50,805 nt of DNA, taken from positions 1 through 50,805 of the forward strand of contig JAGCSE010000144.1 of NCBI GenBank assembly GCA_017964325.1, read 5' to 3'. Of the stretch, positions 16,125-25,506 are shown piece after piece. The translations under genes were made by a program, and so were the position numbers. The stretch is from Victivallales bacterium. Lineage in GTDB: Bacteria; Verrucomicrobiota; Lentisphaeria; Oligosphaerales; Oligosphaeraceae. Positions within the stretch are counted from its first letter, which is position 1. The number at the start of each line of letters is the position of its first letter. The notes beneath the pieces are model-generated. The model saw only the letters and a program-made list of their open reading frames with translations. It was not told the origin of the DNA and ran no database searches.

Positions 16125-17633
16125 ATGTTGTTCACGAAAGAGGAAAAGCGTCTAGCGGAAGCCATTGGAAGCCTGAATTACACGAACCCCTTCACGCCCA
16201 AGCGGTTGGAGCAGGAGCACGCGATTTTGGGGCGCGACGCCTCAAGCAATTATGCCGTCTGGCACAACCAAGGCGGCAAACGTCTGGTAAACCGCAACAT
16301 AAGCCCGATATACGAAGTCTGCAACGAGTTGGTCAACCGCCTGATGTCGCGGATGCCGACGTTGAAGCAGTTGCCAACTGTCGATGAGATGCGCATTTAC
16401 GATGAAATGGTACTCTACTGGCTGTTTGAGAAGCATCGCGTGTCTGTCTGCGAACTCATGCACCAGGAGCCGCATGAAACGCATTATGAATGCTACCAGG
16501 CTTTTCTGGAGGATTTCGACGCTGCGATACGCAAACCGCCCCGCCGCCAGCCCAGTGAGTTTACGCCAGAGAAAGTGTTTGCAGTGATTTTCCAAATCCA
16601 TCGTGCGTTCTACCATATTTTCGAGTTCATCGCAGGCGGTTCGCTGGAGGCGGCGCAAATGCGTGCGGACATCTGGCAGTCGATTTTCACCTACGACATC
16701 TATCGCTACAATCGCCTGTTGTTCGACAGGATGAACAATGTAACTACTTTGATCACAGGTGAAAGCGGCACGGGAAAGGAGCTGGTCGCCCGCGCCATTG
16801 CGTTCTCGCAGTACATCCCGTTCGACGGGAAGACCTGCCGTTTCGCGGAGCCTTACGCGGATGCCTTCCGCGCCGTCCAGCTCTCGGCGATGCCGCAGAA
16901 CATGATCGAATCGGAGCTGTTCGGCCATATCAAAGGCTCCTATACAGGTGCGATTGCGGACCACCAAGGCTATCTGGAAATCTGTTCGCCGCATGATTCG
17001 ATTTTTCTGGATGAAATCGGCGAGATTTCCGTGGAAGTGCAGATCAAGCTGCTACGCGTACTGCAAAACCGCACGTTCCAACGGATTGGAGACGTTCATC
17101 CGCTAACGTTCAAAGGGAAGATCATCGCGGCGACAAACCAAGATTTGCATCAGGCTGTGCAGAACGGCGCATTCCGCTCCGATTTGTTCTACCGACTGTG
17201 TTCGGATAGTGTTTCGACTGTGCCGTTGCGCCGCCTTGTCAACGGCAGCGAGTCGGAACTGCGTCAGTTCGTGACGATTCTAGCGTTGCGGATTCTGGGT
17301 GCGGAACAGGAGGCTGAGCAGTTCGCTGACGAATCCTGTGCATGGATTGTGAAGAATCTTGGCCTCGACTATCCGTGGCCGGGCAATGTGCGAGAGCTGG
17401 AGCAATGTATGCGAAATCTATTGATACGAGGTACTTACAGGCCGTCATGGAAGACAGAGGGATGCCATTCGCGTTTGGCGGAGCAGTTGCGGGACTGCCA
17501 TCTCACAGCCGACCAGTTGCTCGCGGAATACATGAAGGCGGTCTTCGAACGGGAGGGCGGCAATCTGGCCAAGACGGCGGCGGCGGCGGGCGTTGACAGG
17601 CGGACGGTCAGAAAATATCTGGGGGACGAATAA
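16125..17633 (+). CDS. Sigma-54-dependent transcriptional activator (AAA+ enhancer-binding protein)
   Basis: A 502-residue regulator. The frame is open from 16026, but the ATG at 16125 has AGGAAAG upstream and begins a cleaner N-terminus (MLFTKEEKRLAEAIG). Residues 1-200 are a sensory region I cannot assign; it is not a phospho-receiver domain. The AAA+ domain has Walker A GESGTGKE (about 212-219), the sigma-54-contacting loop as GSYTGA (GAFTGA in most relatives) and Walker B SIFLDEIGEI. The C-terminus GGNLAKTAAAAGVDRRTVRKYL is a Fis-type helix-turn-helix. It is divergent from the VIT-VWA operon, which has a consensus sigma-54 promoter in the 235-base gap, so it very likely activates that operon. 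It could also act on the sugar transporter genes downstream, but no such promoter was seen there. Confidence 0.92.
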   Translation: MLFTKEEKRLAEAIGSLNYTNPFTPKRLEQEHAILGRDASSNYAVWHNQGGKRLVNRNISPIYEVCNELVNRLMSRMPTLKQLPTVDEMRIYDEMVLYWLFEKHRVSVCELMHQEPHETHYECYQAFLEDFDAAIRKPPRRQPSEFTPEKVFAVIFQIHRAFYHIFEFIAGGSLEAAQMRADIWQSIFTYDIYRYNRLLFDRMNNVTTLITGESGTGKELVARAIAFSQYIPFDGKTCRFAEPYADAFRAVQLSAMPQNMIESELFGHIKGSYTGAIADHQGYLEICSPHDSIFLDEIGEISVEVQIKLLRVLQNRTFQRIGDVHPLTFKGKIIAATNQDLHQAVQNGAFRSDLFYRLCSDSVSTVPLRRLVNGSESELRQFVTILALRILGAEQEAEQFADESCAWIVKNLGLDYPWPGNVRELEQCMRNLLIRGTYRPSWKTEGCHSRLAEQLRDCHLTADQLLAEYMKAVFEREGGNLAKTAAAAGVDRRTVRKYLGDE

Positions 17634-17678
17634 TGGTGGTTAAGTGAAATCGTGAAAGTGGATTATATTAGGTAAAAA

Positions 17679-17738
17679 GGATGTGGCGCGCGCGTCCCGC
17701 CTGCGCCGGGGGATGTGGCGCGCGCGTTCCGCCTGCGC
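17679..17738. repeat. GC-rich tandem repeat, two copies at 32-bp period
   Basis: Two 28-base copies that differ at one base (17679-17706 and 17711-17738), each beginning GGATGTGGCGCGCGCG and ending CCGCCTGCGC, are separated by CGGG. They fill the gap between the sigma-54 activator and the sugar transporter operon, in otherwise AT-rich sequence. The function is unknown; they may be a member of an interspersed repeat family. Confidence 0.75.
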
Positions 17739-17764
17739 TTTAATAAAATCAAAACAAACATATC

Positions 17765-19264
17765 ATGGAAATATTACGGACAACAGGCATAGAAAAGCAG
17801 TTCCGCGGCGTGAAGGCGCTGAAAGGCGTTGATTTCTCCGTCGAGACGGGGGAAATCCACGCCTTGATGGGAGAGAACGGCGCGGGCAAAAGCACGCTGA
17901 TTAAAATCATCACGGGCGTGTATGAACCGACTGCGGGAAAGGTCATGCTGAATGGACATGAATGCCGTTTCCGTTCGCCGCTGGATGCGGAACGGGCAGG
18001 CGTAAGTACCGTCTATCAAGAGGTTAACCTGTTGCCTGATTTGTCCGTCGCGGAAAACATCTGCATTGGCCGCGAACCGCGCAACCGCCTGGGCTTCATC
18101 GACGGCAAGGCGATGCGCGAACGTGCGCGGAAAGCGTTGGCACGGCTGGACATCGACATTGACGTGTCGGAAAGTCTGGCTTCTTATTCCATTGCCATCC
18201 AGCAGCTTGTCGCAATCGCCCGTGCGTTGGACATTGATTGCAAATTATTGATTTTGGACGAACCGACTTCCAGTCTTGATGAGAACGAAGTGAACGAGCT
18301 GTTCGCTGTCATGCGCAAGTTGCGGGACGAAGGGATGGCCATCATTTTCATCACGCATTTTCTAGATCAGGTGTATGCCGTCAGCGACCGCATTACGATA
18401 CTGCGGGACGGTCAGAAAGTCGGCACGTATCGAGCTTCGGAACTGACTCGCGTGGAGATGGTTGCGAAGATGCTTGGCAAGAGCCTCACGGAAAATGCGC
18501 AGCAGAAGAACGTGAAGCGTGAAATGGCGGCTGGTGGCGAACTTATCTTGGATGTGACGGAATTGGGACGGCGGGGCATGGTGCATCCTGTGTCGTTCCA
18601 AGTGCATAAGGGGGAACAAGTTGGATTTGCTGGACTGTTGGGCGCGGGCCGTTCGGAAGTGGCGCAGTTGCTGTTCGGAGTCGAATCGCGCGATTCAGGC
18701 CAGATGAAGATGCACGAGAAGCCGTTGCCGTCACTGTTTTGGTCGCCGCGAAAGGCCGTGAAGGTGAAAATCGCGCTGATTGCGGAGGACCGCAAGGTGA
18801 CGGGAATCATTCCGGATTTGACGGTCCGGGAGAACATCATGCTGGCTCTCCAGGCCTCAAAAGGAATCTGGAAGACGTTGTCCCCCAAGGAACAACAGGA
18901 TTTGACGGATAAATATATCAACCTGCTCGGCATCAAGACGCCCGACAGTGAACAGCAGGTCAAAAACCTCAGCGGCGGCAACCAGAAGAAAGTGCTCATC
19001 GCACGGTGGCTGGCGACACAGCCCGATTTGATGATTCTCGACGAACCGACGCGCGGAATCGATGTCGGCGCCAAGGCCGAAATCGAAGCGCTGACGAAAG
19101 AGCTGTGCGAGAAGGGCATGGCCGTGATTTTCATCAGTTCCGAGCTGGAGGAAGTCGTGCGGGACTGCGACCGTGTCGTCGTGCTGCGGGACCGCAGGAA
19201 GATAGGCGAACTTTCGGGCGAAAACGTTTCGTTGCCGAACATCATGAAAATGATAGCGGAGTGA
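17765..19264 (+). CDS. Sugar ABC transporter ATP-binding protein, RbsA/MglA type
   Basis: A complete 499-residue protein with two ATP-binding domains. The first has Walker A GENGAGKST, the segment SYSIAIQQLVAIARAL in place of a classic signature, and Walker B LLILDEPTSSLD. The second has the degenerate P-loop GLLGAGRSE, the AEDRK segment, an intact signature LSGGNQKK and LMILDEPTRGID. This is the standard RbsA/MglA/XylG design that drives monosaccharide uptake at the inner membrane. Two permease genes follow with no gap, which gives the three-gene core of the transporter. The periplasmic binding protein that would define the substrate is missing from the run of genes. No clear ribosome binding site precedes the ATG. 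Confidence 0.95.
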   Translation: MEILRTTGIEKQFRGVKALKGVDFSVETGEIHALMGENGAGKSTLIKIITGVYEPTAGKVMLNGHECRFRSPLDAERAGVSTVYQEVNLLPDLSVAENICIGREPRNRLGFIDGKAMRERARKALARLDIDIDVSESLASYSIAIQQLVAIARALDIDCKLLILDEPTSSLDENEVNELFAVMRKLRDEGMAIIFITHFLDQVYAVSDRITILRDGQKVGTYRASELTRVEMVAKMLGKSLTENAQQKNVKREMAAGGELILDVTELGRRGMVHPVSFQVHKGEQVGFAGLLGAGRSEVAQLLFGVESRDSGQMKMHEKPLPSLFWSPRKAVKVKIALIAEDRKVTGIIPDLTVRENIMLALQASKGIWKTLSPKEQQDLTDKYINLLGIKTPDSEQQVKNLSGGNQKKVLIARWLATQPDLMILDEPTRGIDVGAKAEIEALTKELCEKGMAVIFISSELEEVVRDCDRVVVLRDRRKIGELSGENVSLPNIMKMIAE

Positions 19265-19269
19265 CTGAC

Positions 19270-20307
19270 ATGGGACGATTCCACCATCTGAAATGGCCGC
19301 TGGCGGCCCTCGGGCTGCTGCTGCTTTACAATCTCATCTTCAAACCGTCGTTCTTTGTAATTGAAATGACGGCGGATGGATATCTGTACGGAAGCCTCAT
19401 CGACATTTTGAACCACAGCAGCAAGATCGTCATTCTGGCCACAGGCATGACGCTCGTCATTGCGACGGGCGGCGTCGATATCTCCGTGGGCTCCGTGATG
19501 GCGATCGCGGGCGCGGCGGCGGCTTCGGTCATCGTCATGTCACGTGAGGTTTTCATGTTTGCGGGCGACGGCGCGGACGTGACGGCGTTCATGCTTGCGC
19601 TTCTGCTGGCGCTCGCAGTGGCCACGCTATGCGGCATTTGGAACGGATTTTTGACGGCGGGCTGCGGCATCCAGCCGATGGTCGCCACGCTCGTGCTCAT
19701 GGTCGCAGGCCGTGGCATCGCGCAGCTGATCACCGACGGCACGATCATCACGTTCGACGACCCGTATCTGAATTTCATCGGCAACGGCCATTTCCTGACG
19801 CTGCCGTTCACGACGTGGATCGCCGCGACACTGTTCACCGCCGTCGTGCTGCTGACGCGGAAGACGGCGTTGGGGCTGTTTGTGGAATCTGTTGGAAACA
19901 ACGAAAAGGCAAGCCGTTATGCTGGAATTGAAGCACGTGGCATCAAATGGCTGGTATATATCATCAGCGGATTCTGCGCGGGCGTCGCGGGGCTGATGGT
20001 CTCTTCCAACATAAAATGCGCGGATGCGAACCACGCGGGGCTTTATCTGGAACTGGATGCGATTCTGGCGACGGTCATCGGCGGCACGAGCATGGCGGGC
20101 GGGCGGTTCTACCTGTCCGGCTCGCTTGTGGGAGCTGTTCTTATCCAGACAGTTGCGACAATGATGTATGCGAACGACGTCAATCCCGCCGTCGTGGCGG
20201 TTCCAAAGGCGGTTGTCGTCATCGTCGTCTGCCTGCTTCAGTCCGAGACGTTCCGTGCGAAATTGATGTCGTCGTTCGGCCGCAAGGCGGCGGGAGGCGC
20301 GGCATGA
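19270..20307 (+). CDS. Sugar ABC transporter permease, RbsC/BPD_transp_2 type (first)
   Basis: A 345-residue membrane protein with about ten hydrophobic segments and the family hallmark ATGGVDISVGSVMAIAGA near residue 70; later AGIEARGIKWLVYIISG and IGGTSMAGGRF are also typical. It forms half of the membrane channel for the RbsA-type ATPase just upstream. The frame is open far upstream, but the real start is ATG 19270, with GGAG eight bases before it; GTG 19261, overlapping the stop of the ATPase gene, is an alternative nine bases earlier. Its stop overlaps the start of the second permease by four bases, so the three genes are translated as a unit. Confidence 0.93.
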   Translation: MGRFHHLKWPLAALGLLLLYNLIFKPSFFVIEMTADGYLYGSLIDILNHSSKIVILATGMTLVIATGGVDISVGSVMAIAGAAAASVIVMSREVFMFAGDGADVTAFMLALLLALAVATLCGIWNGFLTAGCGIQPMVATLVLMVAGRGIAQLITDGTIITFDDPYLNFIGNGHFLTLPFTTWIAATLFTAVVLLTRKTALGLFVESVGNNEKASRYAGIEARGIKWLVYIISGFCAGVAGLMVSSNIKCADANHAGLYLELDAILATVIGGTSMAGGRFYLSGSLVGAVLIQTVATMMYANDVNPAVVAVPKAVVVIVVCLLQSETFRAKLMSSFGRKAAGGAA

Positions 20308-21293
20308 AAAAACTAAAATTTCCAGTCCGATATGTGCCGATTACGGCGACGATTCTCGTGTTTCTGCTGGCATACGCCATTGGCGTCATCTGTTTTCACA
20401 ACCGCAATTTCTTCTCACTGCGGGTTTTCATCAACCTGCTGCATGACAACGCGTATCTGGGCGTCGCGGCAATCGGGGCGATGGTCGTGATTCTGTCAGG
20501 CGGGATCGACCTGTCGGTCGGCTCGGTCATCGCCTTCACGGGGATGCTGATAGCGAAAATGATCGCCTGCGATGTGAACGCGTGTTGGGCAATTCTTCTG
20601 GCGATTGTCATCGGAACGCTGTTCGGTGTGACGCAAGGCGTTCTGATATCGACATTTGAGTTGCCTCCGTTTCTGGTGACGCTCGGCGGCATGTTTTTCG
20701 CGCGCGGATGCAGCTATGTCGTCAATGAACAGGCGATGGGCATCTCGAACAATCCTGTGTTCAATTTCATTGAAAATAAGCTGGAGATTCCGATCGGGAG
20801 CCGCGGGTTGACGTTGGAATTCATTGATATGCTGTATCTTGTGATGTTGATTATCGCAATTGTCTTCACGCAGAAGACGCATTCGGGGCGCTGCATCTAC
20901 GCTGTCGGCGAGAACGAACAGTCCGCGACGCTGATGGGCATTCCCGTCCGCCGCACGAAAATCATGGTCTATGCGATCGCGGGCTTCTGCTCGGCGGTGG
21001 CGGGCATTGTCTTCACAATCTATACGAAATCCGGCAATCCGCTGAACTGCGTGGGGCTGGAGATGGACGCGATTGCGGCGACGGTCATCGGCGGCACATT
21101 GCTGACGGGCGGCGTCGGCTATATGGTCGGATCGTTCTTCGGCGTGCTGGTTCTTGGTCTAATTCAAGTGCTTATCATGTTCCAGGGGCACATCAACTCA
21201 TGGTGGACGCGCATCATCGTGGGCGCCCTGGTGCTGGTCTTCATCTTCATGCAGAATCTCATTACGAAGATATCCAAGAAGAGCAAGGGATGA
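20304..21293 (+). CDS. Sugar ABC transporter permease, RbsC/BPD_transp_2 type (second)
   Basis: A 329-residue polytopic permease related to the preceding one. It has the hallmark LSGGIDLSVGSVIAFTG, then MGIPVRRTKIMVYAIAGFCSAVAG and IGGTLLTGGVGYMVGS. With its neighbour it would make a heterodimeric channel, as seen for YtfT/YjfF-type sugar importers that use two different permeases. The start is ATG 20304, which shares ATGA with the stop of the previous gene and has GGGAGG seven bases upstream. The reading frame is open upstream of this only because it shadows the first permease gene. No binding-protein gene follows; the next gene encodes a DUF5009-type membrane protein. Confidence 0.93.
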   Translation: MKKLKFPVRYVPITATILVFLLAYAIGVICFHNRNFFSLRVFINLLHDNAYLGVAAIGAMVVILSGGIDLSVGSVIAFTGMLIAKMIACDVNACWAILLAIVIGTLFGVTQGVLISTFELPPFLVTLGGMFFARGCSYVVNEQAMGISNNPVFNFIENKLEIPIGSRGLTLEFIDMLYLVMLIIAIVFTQKTHSGRCIYAVGENEQSATLMGIPVRRTKIMVYAIAGFCSAVAGIVFTIYTKSGNPLNCVGLEMDAIAATVIGGTLLTGGVGYMVGSFFGVLVLGLIQVLIMFQGHINSWWTRIIVGALVLVFIFMQNLITKISKKSKG

Positions 21294-21356
21294 AATGACG
21301 GAATACAAAGAATTAACAATCGGAAAATAATTCCCTTTTAGCATCGGTAAGTTATT

Positions 21357-22481
21357 ATGAATGAAGAGTCTAAAAAAGAACAACCTGCAAAGCAAGAACG
21401 TCTGATGTCGCTGGACGCCCTGCGCGGTGCCGACATGCTTTTCATCATGGGCTTCGCCTCATGGGTCGCTGTCGCCTGCGCCCTGTTGCCCAAATGCGGC
21501 CTAACCGAATGGATTTCCGCGCAGATGGGCCATGTGGGCTGGCATGGCCTTCGCCATCATGACACCATTTTTCCGCTCTTCCTTTTTATTGCAGGCATTT
21601 CCTTCCCGTTCTCGCTGGCAAAGCAACAGGAGCAGGGCAGGGCGCCATGGCGAATTTACCTGAAGATTGTCATCCGCGGCTTCCTGCTGGTGCTGTTGGG
21701 ATTGGTTTATAATGGTCTCCTTCAGTTTGATTTTGCCAACTTGCGCTACGCCAGTGTGTTGGCCCGCATCGGTCTGGCCTGGATGTTCGCCGCGCTGCTT
21801 TTCACTAGCATCCGAAAGACCTCCATATTGGCCTCTATCGCCGCTGTCATTCTCATCGGCTACTGGCTGGCTATGTGGCTCATACCGGGCGGAGAAGACC
21901 CTTTCTCCTTTGAAAACAATCTGGTCGGCGTCATCGATCGTTTTTTCATTTCATCCAGCCATCTCTACAACAAGACCTTTGATCCGGAAGGCTTGTTCAG
22001 CACTATTCCGGCCATTGTCACCGCCATGCTGGGCATGTTTGCGGGACAATGGGTCCGCTGCACGAAATTTTCCGGCAACAAAAAAGCCCTCTATCTTCTT
22101 CTGGCCGGCGTGGCGTTTGCATTGGTCGGCTGGCTGTGGGGCTTTGCCTTCCCCATCAACAAAAAGCTCTGGAGCAGCTCCTTTGTCTGCGCCGTGGGCG
22201 GCTACTCCCTTATCTGCTTCTCCATCTTCTATTACATCATCGACGTAAGAGGCTGGCGCCGTTGGTCTTTCTTCTTCCGAGTCATCGGCATGAATTCCAT
22301 TACCATCTACATGATGCAGCGGATTGTTGACTGCTCCAGAATCAATCGATTCTTTTTCGGCGGCATCATCAAATGGTTTGAGGGCGATTGGAACAAGCTG
22401 GCCTGGCATACGTTCTACATTCTCACCTGCTGGCTGATACTCCTCTTCTTCTACAGGAAGAAAATCTTCCTGAAGATCTGA
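21357..22481 (+). CDS. DUF5009/HGSNAT-like membrane acyltransferase family protein
   Basis: A 374-residue membrane protein with about ten transmembrane segments. The N-terminal motif SLDALRGADMLFIMG and the following HHDTIFPLFLFIAGISFPFS are characteristic of the DUF5009 family, relatives of heparan-alpha-glucosaminide N-acetyltransferase (NagX-like). The histidine pair preceding DTIFPLFLF is the likely counterpart of the catalytic His region, although this is by analogy only. Members often sit in glycan-use clusters, as here, between a sugar transporter and an oxidoreductase. A role in acetylating amino sugars across the membrane is plausible but unproven. The start at 21357 has only a weak GGTAAG site; a second in-frame ATG at codon 17 (MSLDALRG) is an alternative. 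Confidence 0.85.
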   Translation: MNEESKKEQPAKQERLMSLDALRGADMLFIMGFASWVAVACALLPKCGLTEWISAQMGHVGWHGLRHHDTIFPLFLFIAGISFPFSLAKQQEQGRAPWRIYLKIVIRGFLLVLLGLVYNGLLQFDFANLRYASVLARIGLAWMFAALLFTSIRKTSILASIAAVILIGYWLAMWLIPGGEDPFSFENNLVGVIDRFFISSSHLYNKTFDPEGLFSTIPAIVTAMLGMFAGQWVRCTKFSGNKKALYLLLAGVAFALVGWLWGFAFPINKKLWSSSFVCAVGGYSLICFSIFYYIIDVRGWRRWSFFFRVIGMNSITIYMMQRIVDCSRINRFFFGGIIKWFEGDWNKLAWHTFYILTCWLILLFFYRKKIFLKI

Positions 22482-22641
22482 ACAAATCATCAGCAGGGCA
22501 TCTCCGATTTTGAAAGACTGGCAGATTAACCGATGGATGAACTTTCAAGCCCTCCTTCTTTGAACTTTTCGCTTTAGGCTTTATTTTGTATATTTACGTT
22601 TTTCCATCCCATAACATCCCTAAAAAAACACGGAAACAAAC

Positions 22642-23964
22642 ATGAAAACCTATTGCATTGTCGGAACAGGCGGCCGCTCGTGGATGTACACAAATGCCCT
22701 CATGGGCGATTTCAAGGAATACGGGCAGCTGCTCGCGTTCTGTGACCTCAATCAGGCCCGCATGGACTATTACAACAAGAAAATCCATGACAAATTCGGA
22801 CATGAGCCGCTTCCGACGTACCGTCACTACGATTTCGACAAGATGATTCAGGAACAGAAGCCGGACCGCGTCATCGTCACCTCCATGGACCGCACCCATC
22901 ACCACTACATCTGCCGCGCCATGGAGCTCGGATGCGATGTCATCACGGAAAAGCCCATGACCATGGACGCTGAAAAGTGCCAGCAGATCATCGACACAAA
23001 GCACAGAACGGGAAAGAACCTAACCGTCTGCTTCAACTATCGTTACGCCCCGCGTAACACAAAAGTCAAGGAGCTTCTCGCGCAGGGCATTTGCGGCGAA
23101 ATCATCTCCGTCCATTTTGAATGGCTGCTGGACACGTCCCACGGCGCGGACTATTTCCGCCGTTGGCACCGCGACAAACGCAATTCGGGCGGTCTGCTCG
23201 TCCACAAGTCGACGCATCATTTCGATCTCGTCAACTGGTGGATCAACTCCTCCCCCGAAACCGTCTTCGCCATGGGCGACCTTCGCTTCTATGGTCGTGA
23301 AAACGCTGAAAAGCGCGGCGTGAAAGAATTTTACAACCGCGTGCGCGGATCGGAAATCGCCAAGAAAGACCCCTTTGCGCTGAAAGTCGATGAAAGCAAT
23401 CCAAATTCCGAAATGATGGGACTTTACTACAATGCCGAGCATTGCGACGGCTACTACCGCGACCAGTCCGTCTTCGGCGACGGAATCTCCATCGAAGACA
23501 CGATGTCCGTCATGGTTCATTATAAAAACAAAGTAAACATGACATACGCGCTCAACGCATTCATGCCATGGGAAGGCTATCGCATCGTCTTCAACGGCAC
23601 GAAAGGGCGGCTGGAGTTCAATGTTGTTGAAAAAGCGTTCCTTACGAGCAGTGATGCGAAAGATCTTGTGATTCCGGGCATGCGCGAAATGGAAGACAAG
23701 AAGAATCTTATTCCCGAAATCATCTTCCAGCCAATGTGGGGCAAGCCGCAAGTCATCGAATACGATCAGGGCGACAAGTCGGGCCATGGCGGCGGCGACT
23801 CGCGCATGCTCCGCGATGTGCTTGTCGGCGTGACGGATGACCCGCTCGGCCATGCCGCCGGCTACATCGACGGCGCCAATTCCATCCTCACGGGCATAGC
23901 CGCCAACCAGTCCATCAAGACAGGCCTTCCCGTGAAGGTGAAGGATCTCGTGAATCTCTACTGA
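22642..23964 (+). CDS. Gfo/Idh/MocA family NAD(P)-dependent oxidoreductase
   Basis: A 440-residue protein. The N-terminal Rossmann fold starts with CIVGTGGRS (nucleotide-binding glycine motif), and the family hallmark EKPMTMDAEKC follows near residue 110. The longer C-terminal alpha/beta domain includes VCFNYRYAP and GGLLVHKSTHHFDLVNWW, where Lys and His residues are candidates for the active site. Such enzymes oxidise, reduce or epimerise sugars and inositols, or act as NAD-dependent glycosidases. The substrate cannot be read from sequence; the neighbouring transporter and hydrolases suggest a sugar. There is little ribosome binding signal (ACGGAAAC). A 9-bp tandem repeat begins eight bases after the stop codon. 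Confidence 0.93.
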   Translation: MKTYCIVGTGGRSWMYTNALMGDFKEYGQLLAFCDLNQARMDYYNKKIHDKFGHEPLPTYRHYDFDKMIQEQKPDRVIVTSMDRTHHHYICRAMELGCDVITEKPMTMDAEKCQQIIDTKHRTGKNLTVCFNYRYAPRNTKVKELLAQGICGEIISVHFEWLLDTSHGADYFRRWHRDKRNSGGLLVHKSTHHFDLVNWWINSSPETVFAMGDLRFYGRENAEKRGVKEFYNRVRGSEIAKKDPFALKVDESNPNSEMMGLYYNAEHCDGYYRDQSVFGDGISIEDTMSVMVHYKNKVNMTYALNAFMPWEGYRIVFNGTKGRLEFNVVEKAFLTSSDAKDLVIPGMREMEDKKNLIPEIIFQPMWGKPQVIEYDQGDKSGHGGGDSRMLRDVLVGVTDDPLGHAAGYIDGANSILTGIAANQSIKTGLPVKVKDLVNLY

Positions 23965-23971
23965 AGTGATC

Positions 23972-24067
23972 CTCTAGCGGCTCTAGCGGCTCTAGCGGCT
24001 CTAGCGGCTCTAGCGGCTCTAGCGGCTCTAGCGGCTCTAGCGGCTCTAGCGGCTCTAGCGGCTCTAG
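23972..24067. repeat. 9-bp tandem repeat, ten copies plus a partial
   Basis: The unit CTCTAGCGG is repeated ten times without a single change (23972-24061), followed by a partial CTCTAG. The array lies between the oxidoreductase stop and the RsmB-like start. Perfect copies suggest recent expansion by slippage. Each unit holds a TAG in one frame, so that frame is closed. Confidence 0.97.
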
Positions 24068-24111
24068 AAGATCTAACTAATATAATAATTATGAACAATA
24101 CTTTGTAAATT

Positions 24112-25461
24112 ATGAATTATGACCGTATTGCCAGCCAGGGCTTCCATTGTGCGGAAACCATTGCCACCGTTCTCGCCCAGACGCTTATAAGGCGGCGTCC
24201 GGCAGACCGTTCCCTCTCGTCGGCGTTCTATGAACACCATGAGTTCGGCTCCCGCGACCGCCGTCTCATTTCCGAGACGCTGTTCTCCGTCCTTCGCTGG
24301 TGGGGATGGCTTAAGCATCTTGCGCCCAAGCAGTTCCTGGAGGCCGTCAATCATCCTGCCGATCAAATCGAGCTGAGCTTCCCGCTTTCCGCCTTCTATC
24401 CGCTTTTCGCGATGTCATGGTATATGGAAGGCAAGAACGAGCTGCCCGACGGCGCCAAATGGTGGTGCGAGGAAGCGGGCATCGAACGGGAGGACATCAA
24501 ATTCCTCCCGCAGGATGCCTCGCCTCTTGAACGCCGTCGTTATCTGAAGCCTTTCCTTCCGGACGAGACTCCCGCCTTGAAGCCCGAAGACCTGCTTCCT
24601 GACTGGTGCTATCGTCGCATTCGTGCTCCACGTCCCGTCGAGGAGCTGCTGGAATGGTTGCAACATCGGCCTCCTGTTTGGCTTCGGTTGAACACGCAGG
24701 ATCCGGATGCCATTTATAAAGAATTAAGAGAAAATGATTTCCGTGCATCGTTCCATCGTGTCATGAAGGAGGCCGTATGTCTTGAATTCGCCGGCGGCAA
24801 CCTGCGGGCATTGCAATGCTTCAAAAACGGCTCCATCGAAATTCAAGATATTGCATCCCAATGTGTCGCAATGATTTGCGATCCAAAGCCAGGCGAGCAA
24901 TGGTGGGATGCCTGTGCGGGCGGCGGCGGCAAGACTCTCCATCTTGCGACCCTCATGCAGCAGAAGGGAGTCATCGTCGCCAGCGACATCCGCGCCCACA
25001 AATTGCAGGATTTGAAGCTTCGCGCACGCCGCGGGCAGTTTCCGAACATCCGCTGTAAAGAGTGGAAAGGCAAGGACTTGCCGACATACAAAAATCATTT
25101 TCATGGTGTGCTTGTCGATACGCCGTGCTCCTGTTCTGGTACATGGCGCCGAAATCCGGACGGCAGATGGACGACGTTTGATTCCGATATCGCCGAGTTC
25201 ACCGCCCTCCAATCGCAGCTTCTGGAAAACGCCTCCCACGCTGTCAGACCAGGCGGAACGCTCGTCTATTCAACATGTTCCATGTTCTTTCAAGAGAATC
25301 AAGAAATCATTGACGCCTTCCTGTCAAAGCACGATGATTTCTCCCTCGTCCCATTCAAATGCCCTCTTACCAAACGCAAGACCAACGGAATCAACCAACT
25401 ATGGCCATGGGACGCGGACTGCGACGCCATGTTCACCGCCAAAATGCAACGAAATCCATAA
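24112..25461 (+). CDS. RsmB/NOP2-family RNA 5-methylcytosine methyltransferase
   Basis: A 449-residue SAM-dependent methyltransferase. The SAM-binding motif is WWDACAGGGGKTLHLA (about residue 264), motif IV is VDTPCSCSGTWRRNP, and motif VI is LVYSTCSMFFQENQE. Both cysteines used by RNA m5C methyltransferases are present: the nucleophile in TCS and the release cysteine in DTPC. The N-terminal 150 residues, rich in helices, correspond to the NusB-like domain of RsmB, the enzyme that methylates C967 of 16S rRNA in E. coli. Which RNA is the target here is not certain, since paralogs exist. The start ATG at 24112 has no clear ribosome binding site and sits in a very AT-rich stretch just after the 9-bp repeat array. 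Confidence 0.9.
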   Translation: MNYDRIASQGFHCAETIATVLAQTLIRRRPADRSLSSAFYEHHEFGSRDRRLISETLFSVLRWWGWLKHLAPKQFLEAVNHPADQIELSFPLSAFYPLFAMSWYMEGKNELPDGAKWWCEEAGIEREDIKFLPQDASPLERRRYLKPFLPDETPALKPEDLLPDWCYRRIRAPRPVEELLEWLQHRPPVWLRLNTQDPDAIYKELRENDFRASFHRVMKEAVCLEFAGGNLRALQCFKNGSIEIQDIASQCVAMICDPKPGEQWWDACAGGGGKTLHLATLMQQKGVIVASDIRAHKLQDLKLRARRGQFPNIRCKEWKGKDLPTYKNHFHGVLVDTPCSCSGTWRRNPDGRWTTFDSDIAEFTALQSQLLENASHAVRPGGTLVYSTCSMFFQENQEIIDAFLSKHDDFSLVPFKCPLTKRKTNGINQLWPWDADCDAMFTAKMQRNP

Positions 25462-25506
25462 AATACACGACATTCCACTTGACCAACTCAGCACAAGGAG
25501 ACTGCA

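Noticed and set aside
23972..24067. 9-bp array as a CRISPR
   Set aside because: There are no spacers between the repeats and no cas genes in the window; it is a simple minisatellite.
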